Part shown: piece after piece, positions 1-9,282 of the stretch
Layout of the letters: the number at the start of each line of letters is the position of its first letter
How positions within the stretch are numbered: the first letter of the stretch is position 1
Made by a program: the position numbers and the translations under genes
Notes under the pieces: generated by a model
Seen by the model: only the letters and a program-made list of their open reading frames with translations
What the model was told of the DNA's origin: nothing
Database searches by the model: none
From: Piscinibacter sp047602365
GTDB taxonomy: Bacteria; Pseudomonadota; Gammaproteobacteria; Burkholderiales; Burkholderiaceae_C
NCBI GenBank assembly: GCA_047602365.1
Contig: JASGHM010000001.1
Coordinates: 992,001 to 1,056,000, forward strand
DNA: 64,000 bases
Direction of reading: 5' to 3'

Positions 1-243
1 CGCCTGCCGCTGTCGGCGATCCACTCACGCGACGGCGAGTCGCGGGTCTGGGTCATCGACGAGAAGACCGCGCAGGTCACCACGCGCGCCGTGCAGCTCG
101 GCGGCGCCCACGACGACAGCGTGCTGGTCACTGCCGGCCTTGCCGGCGGCGAGACCGTGGTGACGGCCGGCGTGCACATGCTGCACGAGGGCCAGAAGGT
201 CAAACCCGCCGGCGCGCCGGCCCTTGCACAGGCAGCCAAGTGA
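1..243 (+). CDS. RND efflux membrane fusion protein, C-terminal end (partial)
   Basis: This is the last 80 codons of a gene that begins before the window, in frame from base 1 to TGA 241-243. The visible part has the beta-barrel and membrane-proximal look of a periplasmic adaptor (HlyD/AcrA type): VWVIDEKTAQVTTRAVQLG followed by AGLAGGETVVTAGVHML and an alanine-rich tail. Adaptors of this kind link an inner-membrane RND pump to a TolC-type channel. Its stop overlaps the start of the pump gene (TGATG), so the two are translationally coupled. The substrate cannot be told from this fragment. Confidence 0.85.
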   Translation, partial: RLPLSAIHSRDGESRVWVIDEKTAQVTTRAVQLGGAHDDSVLVTAGLAGGETVVTAGVHMLHEGQKVKPAGAPALAQAAK

Positions 244-3200
244 TGAAGTCCGTCAACCTCTCCGAGTGGGCGCTGAAGCACCCGCAGATGATCGCCTTCC
301 TGCTGATGCTGCTGGGCATCGCCGGCGTGCTCGCCTACGGGCGGCTGGGCCAGAAGGAAGACCCCGAGTTCACCGTCAAGACGATGGTCGTGCAGGCCTA
401 CTGGCCGGGCAGCTCGGCGCAGCAGATGGCCGAGCAGGTGACCGACAAGCTCGAGAAGAAGCTGCAGGAGCTCGCCGAGATCGACTACATCAGCAGCTAC
501 GCCAAGCCCGGTGTCACGCAGATCAAGGTCAACCTGCGCGAGGACACCGCGCCCGAGGCGGTGCCGCAGGTCTGGTACCAGGTGCGCAAGAAGCTCGGCG
601 ACATCCAGTCGACGCTGCCGCAGGGCGTGCGCGGGCCGTTCTTCAACGACGAGTTCGGCGACACCTTCGGCAACCTCTACGCGATCACCGGCGACGGCTT
701 CGGCGACGCCGAGCTGCACGACTTCGCCGAGGCGGCGCGCAACGAATTCCTGCGCGTGGCCGACGTCAACAAGGTCGAGCTGACCGGCGTGCAGGACGAG
801 AAGATCTACGTCGAGGCGAGCAACGCCAAGCTGGCCTCGCTGGGCCTGGACCCGGCGCTGATCTCGCGCACGCTGGCCGCCACCAACACCGTCGACGCGG
901 CCGGCACCGTGCAGACCGCCTCGGAGCAGCTGCGCCTGACCGTCAGCGGCGAGTTCGATTCGGTCGAGAGCATCCGCAACATCAGCATCCAGGCCGGCGA
1001 GCGCAGCTTCCGCCTCGGCGACATCGCCGACGTGAAGCGCGGCGTGGTCGAGCCGGCCACCGCGAAGATGCGCTTCAACGGCGCACCGGCGGTCGGCCTG
1101 GCGGTCAGCATGCGCAAGGGCGGCGACGTGATCCGCCTGGGCGAGCGGCTCGGCGAGACGGTGCGCCACGTGCAGGCCAGCCTGCCGGTGGGCGTGCAGA
1201 TCCACGCCGTCTCCGATCAGCCGCGCGTGGTCGAGGAGTCGGTGCACGAGTTCAAGAAGAGCCTGTTCGAGGCCGTCGTGATCGTGCTCGCGGTGAGCTT
1301 CTTCTCGCTGGGCGTGCGCACCGGCTTCGTGGTCGCGCTGAGCATCCCGCTGGTGCTGGCGCTGACCTTCCTGGCGATGTACCTGCTCGGCATCGAGCTG
1401 CAGCGCATCTCGCTGGGCGCGCTGATCATCTCGCTGGGCCTGCTGGTCGACGACGCGATCATCGCCGTCGAGATGATGGCGCTCAAGCTCGAGCAGGGCT
1501 GGGACAAGTTCCGCGCCGCCACCTACGCCTACACGGCGACCGCCTTCCCGATGCTGACCGGCACGCTGATCACCGCGGCGGGCTTCCTGCCGGTGGGCTT
1601 CGCGAAGTCGGGCTCGGGCGAGTACGTGTTCTCGCTGTTCCAGGTGGTCGGTCTGTCGCTGATGCTGTCGTGGGTCGTCGCGGTGGTGTTCACGCCCTGG
1701 ATCGGCTTCAGGCTGCTCAAGGAGCACAGCGGCACCGTCCACGACGAAGACGCGGTGTACCAGCGCGGCATGTACGCGCACTTCCGCAAGTTCATCGATG
1801 CGTGCCTGGTGCATCGCAAGCTGGTGATAGTCGTCACGGCGGCGGCGTTCATCGCGTCGATCGCACTCTTCAAGGCCGTGCCGCAGCAGTTCTTCCCGGC
1901 ATCGGACCGGCCCGAGCTGATGGTCGACCTGTGGCTGCCGCAGGCCGCCACCTTCGAGGCCAGCCAGCGTGAGGTGGCGGCGCTCGAGGCGACGCTGCGC
2001 GACGACCCCGACGTGGTGGCGGTGACCAGTTACGTCGGCACCGGCAGCCCGCGCTTCTACCTGCCGCTGGACGTGCAGACGCCCAACCTCAACCTCGGCG
2101 AGCTGATGGTGATGACCAAGGGCGGCGAAGCACGCGAGCGTGTGCTGGCGAAGATCCAGGACCTGTTCGAGCACGACTTCCCGCTGGTGCGCGGGCGCGT
2201 CAACCGGCTCGAGAACGGGCCGCCGGTGGGCTACCCGGTGCAGTTCCGCGTCTTCGGCCGCGACAACGCGCAGGTGCAGGCGATCGCCGACCAGCTGACC
2301 ACGCTGATGCGTGCGCACCCGAACCTGCGCCGCGTCAACCAGGACTGGGGCGAGCGCCTGAAGCGCGTGCGCGTCGACGTCGACCAGGACAAGGCGCGTG
2401 CGCTGGGCATCACTTCGCACCAGATCCAGGTGGCGCTGCAGGGTTCGCTGTCGGGCACCACGGTGACGCAGTACCGCGAGGGCGACGACGACATCGACGT
2501 GGTGGCGCGCCTGGTGGCCAGCGAGCGCACCGACCTGAACAACCTGAAGGACGCCAAGATCTACCTGCGCAACGGCAAGTTCGTCGCGGTGTCGCAGGTG
2601 GCGCGGCTCAGCCTGGACAGCGAGGACAGCGTGCTGTGGCGGCGCAACCGCATGCCGACGCTGACGGTGCGCGCCGACGTGGAAGGTGCACAGGCGCCCG
2701 ACGTGACACACGCGCTGGCGCCGAAGATCGATGCGCTGGCCGCCACGCTGCCGCTCGGCTACGGCATCGAGGTCGGCGGCGCGTTGGAGTCGAGCGCGAA
2801 GGCGCAGGCCTCGATCCTCGCGGTGATGCCGCTGACCATCGTCGCCGTGCTGCTGCTGCTGATGCTGCAGCTGCAGGACATGAAGAAGATGGCGCTGGTG
2901 CTGCTGACCGCGCCGCTCGGGCTGATCGGCGTGTCGGCGGTGCTGGCGGGCTTCCGCATCCCGTTCGGCTTCGTCGCGATGCTGGGCGTGATCGCGCTGG
3001 CCGGCATGATCATCCGCAACTCGGTGATCCTGGTGGTGCAGATCGACCACGACCTCGCCGCCGGCGCGACGCTGTGGGAGGCGATCGTCGAGTCGGCCGT
3101 GCGCCGCCTGCGCCCGATCGTGCTGACCGCGCTGGCCGCCATCCTGGCGATGGTGCCGCTGACGCGCTCGGTGTTCTGGGGCCCGATGGCCTGGGCGATC

Positions 3201-3296
3201 ATGGGCGGCCTGCTCGTCGCCACGGCGCTCACGCTGATCTTCCTGCCCGCGCTCTATGCCAGCTGGTACGGCGCGAAGAAACCACAGGCCGCCTGA
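243..3296 (+). CDS. RND-family efflux pump, inner-membrane permease subunit
   Basis: This 1017-residue protein is the proton-driven pump of a tripartite efflux system. It has the usual AcrB-family layout: a first membrane helix near residues 12-32, a large periplasmic loop, a block of helices with the proton-relay motif GLLVDDAIIAVEMM near residue 405, a second periplasmic loop and a second helix block ending near the C terminus. The sequence GQKEDPEFTVKTMVVQAYWPG near the N terminus resembles the TriC-like branch rather than AcrB or MexB itself. I chose ATG 243, which overlaps the stop of the adaptor gene; a GTG at 240 is also open. The substrate is unknown. Confidence 0.93.
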   Translation: MKSVNLSEWALKHPQMIAFLLMLLGIAGVLAYGRLGQKEDPEFTVKTMVVQAYWPGSSAQQMAEQVTDKLEKKLQELAEIDYISSYAKPGVTQIKVNLREDTAPEAVPQVWYQVRKKLGDIQSTLPQGVRGPFFNDEFGDTFGNLYAITGDGFGDAELHDFAEAARNEFLRVADVNKVELTGVQDEKIYVEASNAKLASLGLDPALISRTLAATNTVDAAGTVQTASEQLRLTVSGEFDSVESIRNISIQAGERSFRLGDIADVKRGVVEPATAKMRFNGAPAVGLAVSMRKGGDVIRLGERLGETVRHVQASLPVGVQIHAVSDQPRVVEESVHEFKKSLFEAVVIVLAVSFFSLGVRTGFVVALSIPLVLALTFLAMYLLGIELQRISLGALIISLGLLVDDAIIAVEMMALKLEQGWDKFRAATYAYTATAFPMLTGTLITAAGFLPVGFAKSGSGEYVFSLFQVVGLSLMLSWVVAVVFTPWIGFRLLKEHSGTVHDEDAVYQRGMYAHFRKFIDACLVHRKLVIVVTAAAFIASIALFKAVPQQFFPASDRPELMVDLWLPQAATFEASQREVAALEATLRDDPDVVAVTSYVGTGSPRFYLPLDVQTPNLNLGELMVMTKGGEARERVLAKIQDLFEHDFPLVRGRVNRLENGPPVGYPVQFRVFGRDNAQVQAIADQLTTLMRAHPNLRRVNQDWGERLKRVRVDVDQDKARALGITSHQIQVALQGSLSGTTVTQYREGDDDIDVVARLVASERTDLNNLKDAKIYLRNGKFVAVSQVARLSLDSEDSVLWRRNRMPTLTVRADVEGAQAPDVTHALAPKIDALAATLPLGYGIEVGGALESSAKAQASILAVMPLTIVAVLLLLMLQLQDMKKMALVLLTAPLGLIGVSAVLAGFRIPFGFVAMLGVIALAGMIIRNSVILVVQIDHDLAAGATLWEAIVESAVRRLRPIVLTALAAILAMVPLTRSVFWGPMAWAIMGGLLVATALTLIFLPALYASWYGAKKPQAA

Positions 3297-3315
3297 GGCC
3301 GCACCGGGGGACGAG

Positions 3316-4671
3316 ATGAACAAGCATTCGCTGGCCGCGCAGGCGGCCCTGGTCGCGGCGTTGTCCGCTGTCTGCACACCGAGCCACGCGCTCGACCTGA
3401 TGGGTTCGTATGAACGAGCGCTGCAGGCCGACCCCAGCCTGCGCGCGGCGCAGTCCGCCCTGCTGGCCGGGCGCGAGAAGGCGGCCCAGGGCAACGCGCT
3501 GCTGCGCCCGCAGATCGGCCTGAGCGCCGGCGCCACACGGCTGGACGACCGCAGCTCGAGCACCCTGCAGCCGCCGCTGTCGGAGCTGCTCAAGCGCAGC
3601 AGCTCGGGCACGGTGCAGCAGGCCGCGCTGCAGCTCAAGCAGCCGCTCTACGACGTCAAGTCGGCGGCCGAGAAGCAGCAGATGCACGAGCAGGCCGGCA
3701 TCGCCGAGGTGCAGTTCCGCCACGCGCAGCAGGCGCTCATCCAGCAGGTCGGCGAAACCTACTTCGGCGTGCTGCTGGCGCAGGAATCGCTGCAGGTGAC
3801 GGCGGCCGAGAAGGCCGCGGTGCAGCTGCAGCGCGACCGCGCGCAGGCACGCTTCGACGTCGGCCGCGGCAAGATCACCGACCTGCAGGAGGCGCAGGCG
3901 CGGCTGGACAGCGTGGCCGCCAAGGAGGTCTCGGCGACCAGCCGCCTCGCGCTGGCCCAGGCGCAGTACCAGGAGCTCACTGGCACGCCGGCCGAGGGAC
4001 TGGCGCCGCTGCAGGCGCGCCTGGTGCCCGTGCCGCCGGCACCCGACAGCCTGGCGGCCTGGCAGACACGCGGCCACGAAGCCAACACGCGCGTGCTGCT
4101 CAGGCAGCGCGAGCTGGCCATCGCCACACAGGAGACGCGCAAGACCACGCTGCAGGCGCGGCCGACGCTCGACCTGGTGGCGAGCTACACCGCACGCAAC
4201 GCCAGCGGCAGCCTGTCGCCGGTGAGCGCGCCGGACGGCAACCGCTCGGCAGCCATCGGCGTGCAGCTCAGCGTGCCGCTGTATGCCGGCGGCGCGATCG
4301 ACTCGCGCCAGCGCGAGTCCGTCGCGAAGCAGGGCCAGGCCGGCGACGAGCTCGCCGCCGCGCAGCGCGACGCCCGCCTGCAGGTGCAGGACGCCTTCCT
4401 CGCGGTGAAGACCGGCGTGGCGCGCATTGCCGCGCTGGAGCAGTCGCTGGCCTCGACACGCACCGCGCTGGAGGCCACCACGCTGGGCCGCGACGTCGGC
4501 ACGCGCACCGAACTCGACGTGCTCGACGCGCAGCAGCGCATGTACGCCGCGCAGCTCGACCTCGCCCAGGCGCGCAACGACTACCTGCTCGGCCGCCTGA
4601 AGCTGGGCGCCGCCGCCGGCGAGCTGGCCGAGGGCGACCTGCAGGCACTGAACGGCTACCTCTCCCACTGA
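3316..4671 (+). CDS. TolC-family outer membrane efflux protein
   Basis: This 451-residue protein has a signal peptide (MNKHSLAAQAALVAALSAV, cleaved near SHA) and then the two long coiled-coil repeats of the outer membrane efflux protein family. Typical family elements are the early SYERALQADPSLRAAQSALL, the mid-protein YFGVLLAQESLQV, and the second-repeat LSVPLYAGGAIDSRQRES. It should form the trimeric exit channel for the preceding adaptor and pump. The gene starts 19 bases after the pump gene, so the operon is adaptor-pump-channel. Confidence 0.92.
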   Translation: MNKHSLAAQAALVAALSAVCTPSHALDLMGSYERALQADPSLRAAQSALLAGREKAAQGNALLRPQIGLSAGATRLDDRSSSTLQPPLSELLKRSSSGTVQQAALQLKQPLYDVKSAAEKQQMHEQAGIAEVQFRHAQQALIQQVGETYFGVLLAQESLQVTAAEKAAVQLQRDRAQARFDVGRGKITDLQEAQARLDSVAAKEVSATSRLALAQAQYQELTGTPAEGLAPLQARLVPVPPAPDSLAAWQTRGHEANTRVLLRQRELAIATQETRKTTLQARPTLDLVASYTARNASGSLSPVSAPDGNRSAAIGVQLSVPLYAGGAIDSRQRESVAKQGQAGDELAAAQRDARLQVQDAFLAVKTGVARIAALEQSLASTRTALEATTLGRDVGTRTELDVLDAQQRMYAAQLDLAQARNDYLLGRLKLGAAAGELAEGDLQALNGYLSH

Positions 4672-4681
4672 AAGGCCCACC

Positions 4682-5629
4682 ATGGACATCGATGTCTTCT
4701 CCCCCGACGAACTGCCCGGCGTGATGCGCGCGCTGCGCACGACGCTGCGCCCCGACGGCACGCTCGACGCACGCGAGCGGCTGTTCCTCGCCACCTACGC
4801 ACGCATCACCGGCTCCACGCTGCCCGCGGACGACCCGGCGCCGATGGCTGCCGACCAGCTGCGCATCGCCGGCGCGCACGCGCGCAAGCGGCTGGTGCAG
4901 CTGGCCTCGCTGGCAGTCTTCCTCAGCCGCCCGGTGCGTGCCGATTCAGTGCACTACCTGACGGAACTGGCACGCCACCTGGACACGCACGACACGGTGG
5001 TCGACGTGCTGCAGGCTCTGGTGCAGGGCCGGCGCATCAAGGCGCGGCTGATCGCGATGCGGCGCGGACTGCGCGCCGTGCTGGCCGACGCCTACCGCGC
5101 CGAGGGCCCGCGTGGTGTGCTGCGCTTCCTCGGCGCGCTGTGGTTCCGCATCGCCGTGAACAAGCGCAAGCTCGGCCGCTACAAGCGCCTCGGCCTGCTG
5201 CCCGAAGGCACGCTCGGCCGCGAGTACTGGAAGTTCATGACCACCGAGGGTTTCAACTTCCCCGGCGAGCCCGCCGGCATCCCCGACACCGTCGCCTACC
5301 ACGACATCTCGCACGTGCTGGCCGGCCACCCGGCCACGCCGCTGGGCGAGATCCAGCAGGGCAGCTTCCAGGGCGGCAACCGCCGCGAGGACGGCTTCTT
5401 CTTCGTGCAGATGGTGATGCTGCAGTTCCAGCAGGGCGTGCGCATGACGCCGGCGACGCCACCGACGCAGGACCTGTTCGACCCCGAGAAGGTGCTGTGG
5501 GCGATCCACCGCGGCGCGCAGTGCCGCGTCGACATGACGCACCAGTGGGACTTCTGGCCGCTGATGGAACTGCCGCTGGAGCAGGCCCGCGAGCGCTGCG
5601 CGCTGCTGCCGGGTCAGTGCGTGGCCTGA
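4682..5629 (+). CDS. Coq4-like protein encoded in the efflux operon
   Basis: This 315-residue protein starts 10 bases after the TolC gene. Residues around 200-220 carry YHDISHVLAGHPATPLGE, which exactly fits the Coq4 signature HDxxHx11E. In Coq4 this motif binds a metal next to a lipid pocket in ubiquinone biosynthesis. The first part (ARERLFLATYARITGSTLP) looks like a helical TerB-like stretch. The segment GREYWKFMTTEGFNFPGEP is characteristic of bacterial Coq4-related proteins. There is no signal peptide and no clear membrane helix. A role in quinone or lipid metabolism is inferred from the motif only; its place in an efflux operon is unexplained. Confidence 0.7.
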   Translation: MDIDVFSPDELPGVMRALRTTLRPDGTLDARERLFLATYARITGSTLPADDPAPMAADQLRIAGAHARKRLVQLASLAVFLSRPVRADSVHYLTELARHLDTHDTVVDVLQALVQGRRIKARLIAMRRGLRAVLADAYRAEGPRGVLRFLGALWFRIAVNKRKLGRYKRLGLLPEGTLGREYWKFMTTEGFNFPGEPAGIPDTVAYHDISHVLAGHPATPLGEIQQGSFQGGNRREDGFFFVQMVMLQFQQGVRMTPATPPTQDLFDPEKVLWAIHRGAQCRVDMTHQWDFWPLMELPLEQARERCALLPGQCVA

Positions 5630-5835
5630 GTGCGCACCGCCGGGCAGGCAAACTCGCGCCCGATCACGCTGCGCGCGTAGAAGTAGTTGCAGCGCGAACG
5701 TTCGCTCATCGCGTCGATGTCGACACGGCCCTGCGCGTCGCAGGGGAAGGCCAGGCCGCGGCCCTCGTCGAACAGCGAGACGAAGCGCAGTTCGAAGCCG
5801 TGCGTGCGGCAGTCGGTCGAGGCGGCGATGGTCAT
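5614..5835 (-). CDS. small hypothetical protein, target candidate of the adjacent regulator
   Basis: This 73-residue protein (begins MTIAASTDCRTHGFELRFV) starts at an ATG preceded by AAGGAGAC, a good ribosome binding site. It contains several cysteines (CRTH, FPCDAQG, RSRCNYF, FACPAV) but no motif I recognise. Its 3' end overlaps the end of the convergent Coq4-like gene by 16 bases. Its upstream region shares a 53-bp sequence with that of the small gene ending at 8870, and a large regulator is divergently encoded. Both points suggest a regulated accessory protein. Confidence 0.6.
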   Translation of the reverse strand: MTIAASTDCRTHGFELRFVSLFDEGRGLAFPCDAQGRVDIDAMSERSRCNYFYARSVIGREFACPAVRTQATH

Positions 5836-5877
5836 GGCGTGTCTCCTTCGATGTGCTGTGGCGTGATGCCTGATCGA

Positions 5878-5940
5878 CAGCGTAGGTGGCGCCTCGCCTG
5901 AAGTCGTTCGGTCCGGGTCGGGCTTCGGTCCGGCTTCGGT
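5878..5940. promoter_or_regulatory. shared upstream element A with 11-bp-spaced direct repeats
   Basis: Bases 5878-5930 align without gaps to 9121-9173, with identical blocks CAGCGTAGG, GAAGTCGT and GGCTTCGGTC. GGCTTCGGT occurs twice here, at 5921 and 5932, exactly 11 bp apart, and TTCGGTCCGG occurs at 5907 and 5924. Tandem sites one helical turn apart are typical of OmpR-type winged-helix regulators. The element lies between the divergent small gene (5835) and the regulator gene (6028). Read on the minus strand, the CAGCGTA block could contain a -10-like TACGCT. Binding is inferred. Confidence 0.5.
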
Positions 5941-6027
5941 GTCGGCGCCGGCCACCCGGCCGGCCCCAGGGTCTTTCATCGCGGGGCAGGCGCCGCTACA
6001 GTGGGCCGCGAGTCGGGAGGCTGATCG

Positions 6028-8862
6028 ATGAGCGATGCCGCGCCCTTGTGGTTGAGGTTCGACGCTTTCGAGCTGGATGAATCCAATGCGCGGCTGACAC
6101 GCGACGGGCGCGCCGTCGCACTCACGCCCAAGGCCTTCTCGGTGCTGTGCACGCTGGCCCGTCAGGCCGGCCGCCTGGTGACCAAGGACTCGCTGCTCGA
6201 CGCCGCCTGGGGCCATCGCCACGTCAGCGAATCGGTGCTGAAGAGCACCATCAGCCAGCTGCGCAGCGCGCTCGACGACGACGCGCGCCAGCCGCGCTAC
6301 ATCGAGACTGCATCGCGCCACGGCTACCGCTTCATCGCGCAGCCCGAAGCCGCCGCGGTGCCGGCGCCGACGCCTTCACCCGCTCCGGCCGCCGCGCCGC
6401 CGGTCGCGGCGTTCGTGCCGGCGGGCACGAGCGCGCCCGCGGCACTGATCGGCCGCGGCGACGGGCTGGCGCGCCTGCACGCGGCCTGGGCACGCGCGCA
6501 GCTCGGCCAGCGCCAGGTGTGCTGGTTGTCCGGCGAGGCCGGCGTGGGCAAGTCCACACTGCTCGATCACTTCGCCGCGCAGCTGGGCAGCGGCGCGGGC
6601 GCGGTGGTCGCGCACGGCCAGTGCGTGCAGCAGTTCGGCTCGGGCGAGCCCTACCTGCCGGTGCTCGAGGCGCTGGGCGCGCTGTGCCGCCACGACGCGG
6701 CCCTGCCCGCGCTGCTGCGCGCGGTGGCGCCGACCTGGCTGCTGCAGCTGCCCTGGCTCTGCGGCGAAGCCGAACGCGCCGCGCTGCAGCGCGAGCTGGC
6801 CGGCGTGCACCCCGACCGCATGCTGCGCGAGTTCGCCGAGCTGCTCGACCGCTACACCGAGCAGCGTGCGCTGCTGCTGGTCACCGAGGACCTGCACTGG
6901 AGCGACCACGCCACCGTGCGCCTGATCGACCACTTCGCGCGCCGGCGCAGCCCGGCGCGGGTGATGTGGCTGGGCAGCTTCCGCAGCGCCGAACTGATCG
7001 CCGAGGAGCACCCGCTCAAGGGCCTGCGCCACGAGCTGCGCCTGCACCGCCTCGGCGAGGAGATCGTGCTCGACCCGTTCTCCGAGCATGAAGTCGGCGA
7101 GTACCTGCAGCGCCGCCACCCGCGGCATGCCGGTTCGGAAGACTTCGTGCGCTCGCTGCATGCCCACACCGAGGGGCTGCCGCTGTTCATCGTCAACGTC
7201 ATCGACGAGTGGGTGGCGCTCGCCGGGCAGCAGCCCGAAGCAGCCGCGCCGCGCCTGGCGGCGCTGGTGCCGGAGAGCCTGGCCGGCGTGATCGAGCGGC
7301 AGATCGAGCGCCTGAGCGCCGAGCGCCAGGCCGTGCTCGAGGCCGCCAGCGTGATCGGCGTGGAGTTCCGCTCCGGGGTGCTGGCCGAGGTGCTGGAGCA
7401 GGAGGCGCCGACGGTGGACGAGCACTGCGACGAGCTCGTGCGCCGCCAGAGCTGGCTGCGCCCGCCCGCGGCCGAGGATGCGCACGCCGGCGTGGCCGGT
7501 GCGCGCTACACCTTCGCGCATGCGCTGTACCGGCATGTCTTCTACCGCCGCCTCGGCGCCGCGGCGCGGGCCCGGCTGCACCGGCGCGTGGCGACCACGC
7601 TGGAGCGCCATCGGGCGCTCGGCCTGGCCGTGCCGGCCGGCGAGCTGGCGGCGCATTTCGAGCAGGCCCACGAGCCGCTGGCGGCGCTGCGTCACTACGC
7701 CGATGCCGCCGCCAGCGCACTCGGCCGCTTCGCACCGACCGAAGTCGTCACGCTGACCGAGCGTGCGCTGGATCTGCTGCCGTCCGCCGCCGACACGCAG
7801 GAGCGCATGGAGCTCGAGCTGCTGCTGGTCGCGCGCCGCGGGCTCGCCTTCTCGATGCTGGAGAGCTTCTCGTCCGCCGAGGCCAAGCAGTCCTTCGAAC
7901 GTGCGCTGGCGCTGTGCGACCTGCTGCCGCAGACGCCGCAGCGCGCCTGGGTGATGAGCGGCCTGGGCTGGGTGCTGTACGGGCGCGCCGAATATGCCGC
8001 GGCGCTGGCGCTGGCGCAGCGCATCGAGGCGATGGGCAACGAGCACGGCGACGCGGCGCTGCGCATCTGCGCCTGCAACCTCTATGGGCTGACACTGTCG
8101 CAGCAGGGCGACTGGGAGGGCGGGCGCGCCTGGCTCGAGCAGGGCGTGGCGCTGTGCGAGGCCATCGGTGAGGCATTGCCGGTGGCGCGCTTCGTGATCG
8201 ACCCGCGCGTGACGCTGCACGCGCTGCTGGGCCTGGCACTGCTGCCGCTCGGCCATGCGGCCGAGGCGCAGGCCTGCCGCGACAAGGCGCTGGCGCTGGC
8301 CGAGCGCAGCGGCCAGCGCACCGCCGTGATGATGGCGCTGTGGTGCGCCGGCCTGATCGCCCAGCGATTGGAGCAACCCGAGCTGGTGATCCAGCACGCC
8401 CGCGCGCTCGAATCGCTCTGGCTCGACCATGGTGTGGCGGCCGCCGAAGGGCCGGCGCGCTGGATGCGCGGCTGGGCGATCGCCCAGCTCGGCGACGCGC
8501 GTGCCGGCCACACGCTGATCGAGGAAGGCTTGCGCTTCCACCAGCGCACCGGCCGCATGGCCGGCATGACCCATGCACTGAACTGTGCGGCCAGCGCGTT
8601 GATCCTGGCCGGCGACTACGCGGCGGCGCAGGCAGTGGTGGACGAGGCCCTGGAACGTGCACAGCAACTCGACGAGCTGGCCTCGATCCCCGACCTGCTG
8701 ATCCAGCGCGCACGCGCGGCGCACGCCTGCGGCCGAACCGACGAGGCGCGCAGCGCGCTGCGTGGCGCGCTCGACGCGGCGCGCGAGCGCCGCTCGCCGC
8801 TGCTGCAGCGGCTGGTCGAATCCGAACTCGCCAGGCTCGACGGGCCGGCCGCGGCGGCCTGA
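6028..8862 (+). CDS. winged-helix transcriptional regulator with AAA ATPase and TPR domains
   Basis: This 944-residue protein has three parts. Residues 1-110 are an OmpR/CadC-type DNA-binding winged helix (LTPKAFSVLCTLARQAGRLV, later SRHGYRFIAQPE). After a proline-alanine linker comes a STAND-type ATPase with Walker A GEAGVGKST near residue 170 and Walker B LLLVTEDLHWSD near 285. From about residue 540 on there are helical repeats of TPR type. Such proteins act as signal-integrating one-component activators. It is flanked by two small genes with a common upstream element, which are its likely targets. No membrane segment is evident, so the signal should be cytoplasmic. Confidence 0.85.
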   Translation: MSDAAPLWLRFDAFELDESNARLTRDGRAVALTPKAFSVLCTLARQAGRLVTKDSLLDAAWGHRHVSESVLKSTISQLRSALDDDARQPRYIETASRHGYRFIAQPEAAAVPAPTPSPAPAAAPPVAAFVPAGTSAPAALIGRGDGLARLHAAWARAQLGQRQVCWLSGEAGVGKSTLLDHFAAQLGSGAGAVVAHGQCVQQFGSGEPYLPVLEALGALCRHDAALPALLRAVAPTWLLQLPWLCGEAERAALQRELAGVHPDRMLREFAELLDRYTEQRALLLVTEDLHWSDHATVRLIDHFARRRSPARVMWLGSFRSAELIAEEHPLKGLRHELRLHRLGEEIVLDPFSEHEVGEYLQRRHPRHAGSEDFVRSLHAHTEGLPLFIVNVIDEWVALAGQQPEAAAPRLAALVPESLAGVIERQIERLSAERQAVLEAASVIGVEFRSGVLAEVLEQEAPTVDEHCDELVRRQSWLRPPAAEDAHAGVAGARYTFAHALYRHVFYRRLGAAARARLHRRVATTLERHRALGLAVPAGELAAHFEQAHEPLAALRHYADAAASALGRFAPTEVVTLTERALDLLPSAADTQERMELELLLVARRGLAFSMLESFSSAEAKQSFERALALCDLLPQTPQRAWVMSGLGWVLYGRAEYAAALALAQRIEAMGNEHGDAALRICACNLYGLTLSQQGDWEGGRAWLEQGVALCEAIGEALPVARFVIDPRVTLHALLGLALLPLGHAAEAQACRDKALALAERSGQRTAVMMALWCAGLIAQRLEQPELVIQHARALESLWLDHGVAAAEGPARWMRGWAIAQLGDARAGHTLIEEGLRFHQRTGRMAGMTHALNCAASALILAGDYAAAQAVVDEALERAQQLDELASIPDLLIQRARAAHACGRTDEARSALRGALDAARERRSPLLQRLVESELARLDGPAAAA

Positions 8863-8869
8863 GCGCGCC

Positions 8870-9088
8870 TCAGGCCGCGTCGCCCGCGGCAGCGGCCTCG
8901 TCGACCTTGGCGCCGTGCAGGTTCAGCCAGGCGATCAGTTCGGCGCCGCTGTCGAAGTCGACGTGGTCACCCGTCGCGATGTGCTCGACGCGGCCGAGCA
9001 GGCGGCCCAGGGCGGGCACGGCATCGCGGTGCAGCTTGAGCACGTAGCAGCGCGAGTTCGGGAAGTTGGCGATGGAATGCAGGGTCAT
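8870..9088 (-). CDS. small hypothetical protein, second target candidate of the regulator
   Basis: This 72-residue protein (begins MTLHSIANFPNSRCYVLKL) starts at ATG 9088, with GAGAGACG upstream as a weak ribosome binding site. The start can be extended upstream to MGHAIPV, but the shared upstream element favours the shorter form. It is convergent with the regulator gene, 7 bases from its stop. No family is recognised. It is not obviously homologous to the small protein at 5614-5835, although both have the same kind of upstream region. Confidence 0.6.
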   Translation of the reverse strand: MTLHSIANFPNSRCYVLKLHRDAVPALGRLLGRVEHIATGDHVDFDSGAELIAWLNLHGAKVDEAAAAGDAA

Positions 9089-9120
9089 GGGCGTCTCTCG
9101 GACGGGAATGGCATGACCCA

Positions 9121-9173
9121 CAGCGTAGGGCGCGAGCTACGGGAAGTCGTGCCGAAACGGTCAGGCTTCGGTC
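9121..9173. promoter_or_regulatory. shared upstream element B
   Basis: This 53-bp element has the same length as element A at 5878-5930 and aligns with it without gaps. It lies 33 bp upstream of the small gene starting at 9088, in the same orientation as element A has to its gene. Conserved blocks are CAGCGTAGG (9121), GAAGTCGT (9143) and GGCTTCGGTC (9164). It probably combines promoter and activator sites. Confidence 0.5.
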
Positions 9174-9223
9174 GCGATTGGGTGGGCGCGCAGGGGCAGG
9201 CGGCGTACCGCCACAAAGCAGAA

Positions 9224-9248
9224 ACGGCGACCCTGGAGAGGTCGCCGT
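9224..9248 (-). terminator. stem-loop, probably the original tRNA-Phe terminator
   Basis: Arms ACGGCGACC (9224-9232) and GGTCGCCGT (9240-9248) form a 9-bp GC-rich stem with a 7-base loop. Read on the minus strand the stem is followed by TTCTGCTTTG. It lies just beyond the tRNA-Phe fragment at the left island boundary, so it is probably the terminator that served the tRNA before integration. Confidence 0.6.
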
Positions 9249-9282
9249 CTGTTCCAAGTGCTTGTCGCGCTTGGGGGATTTA

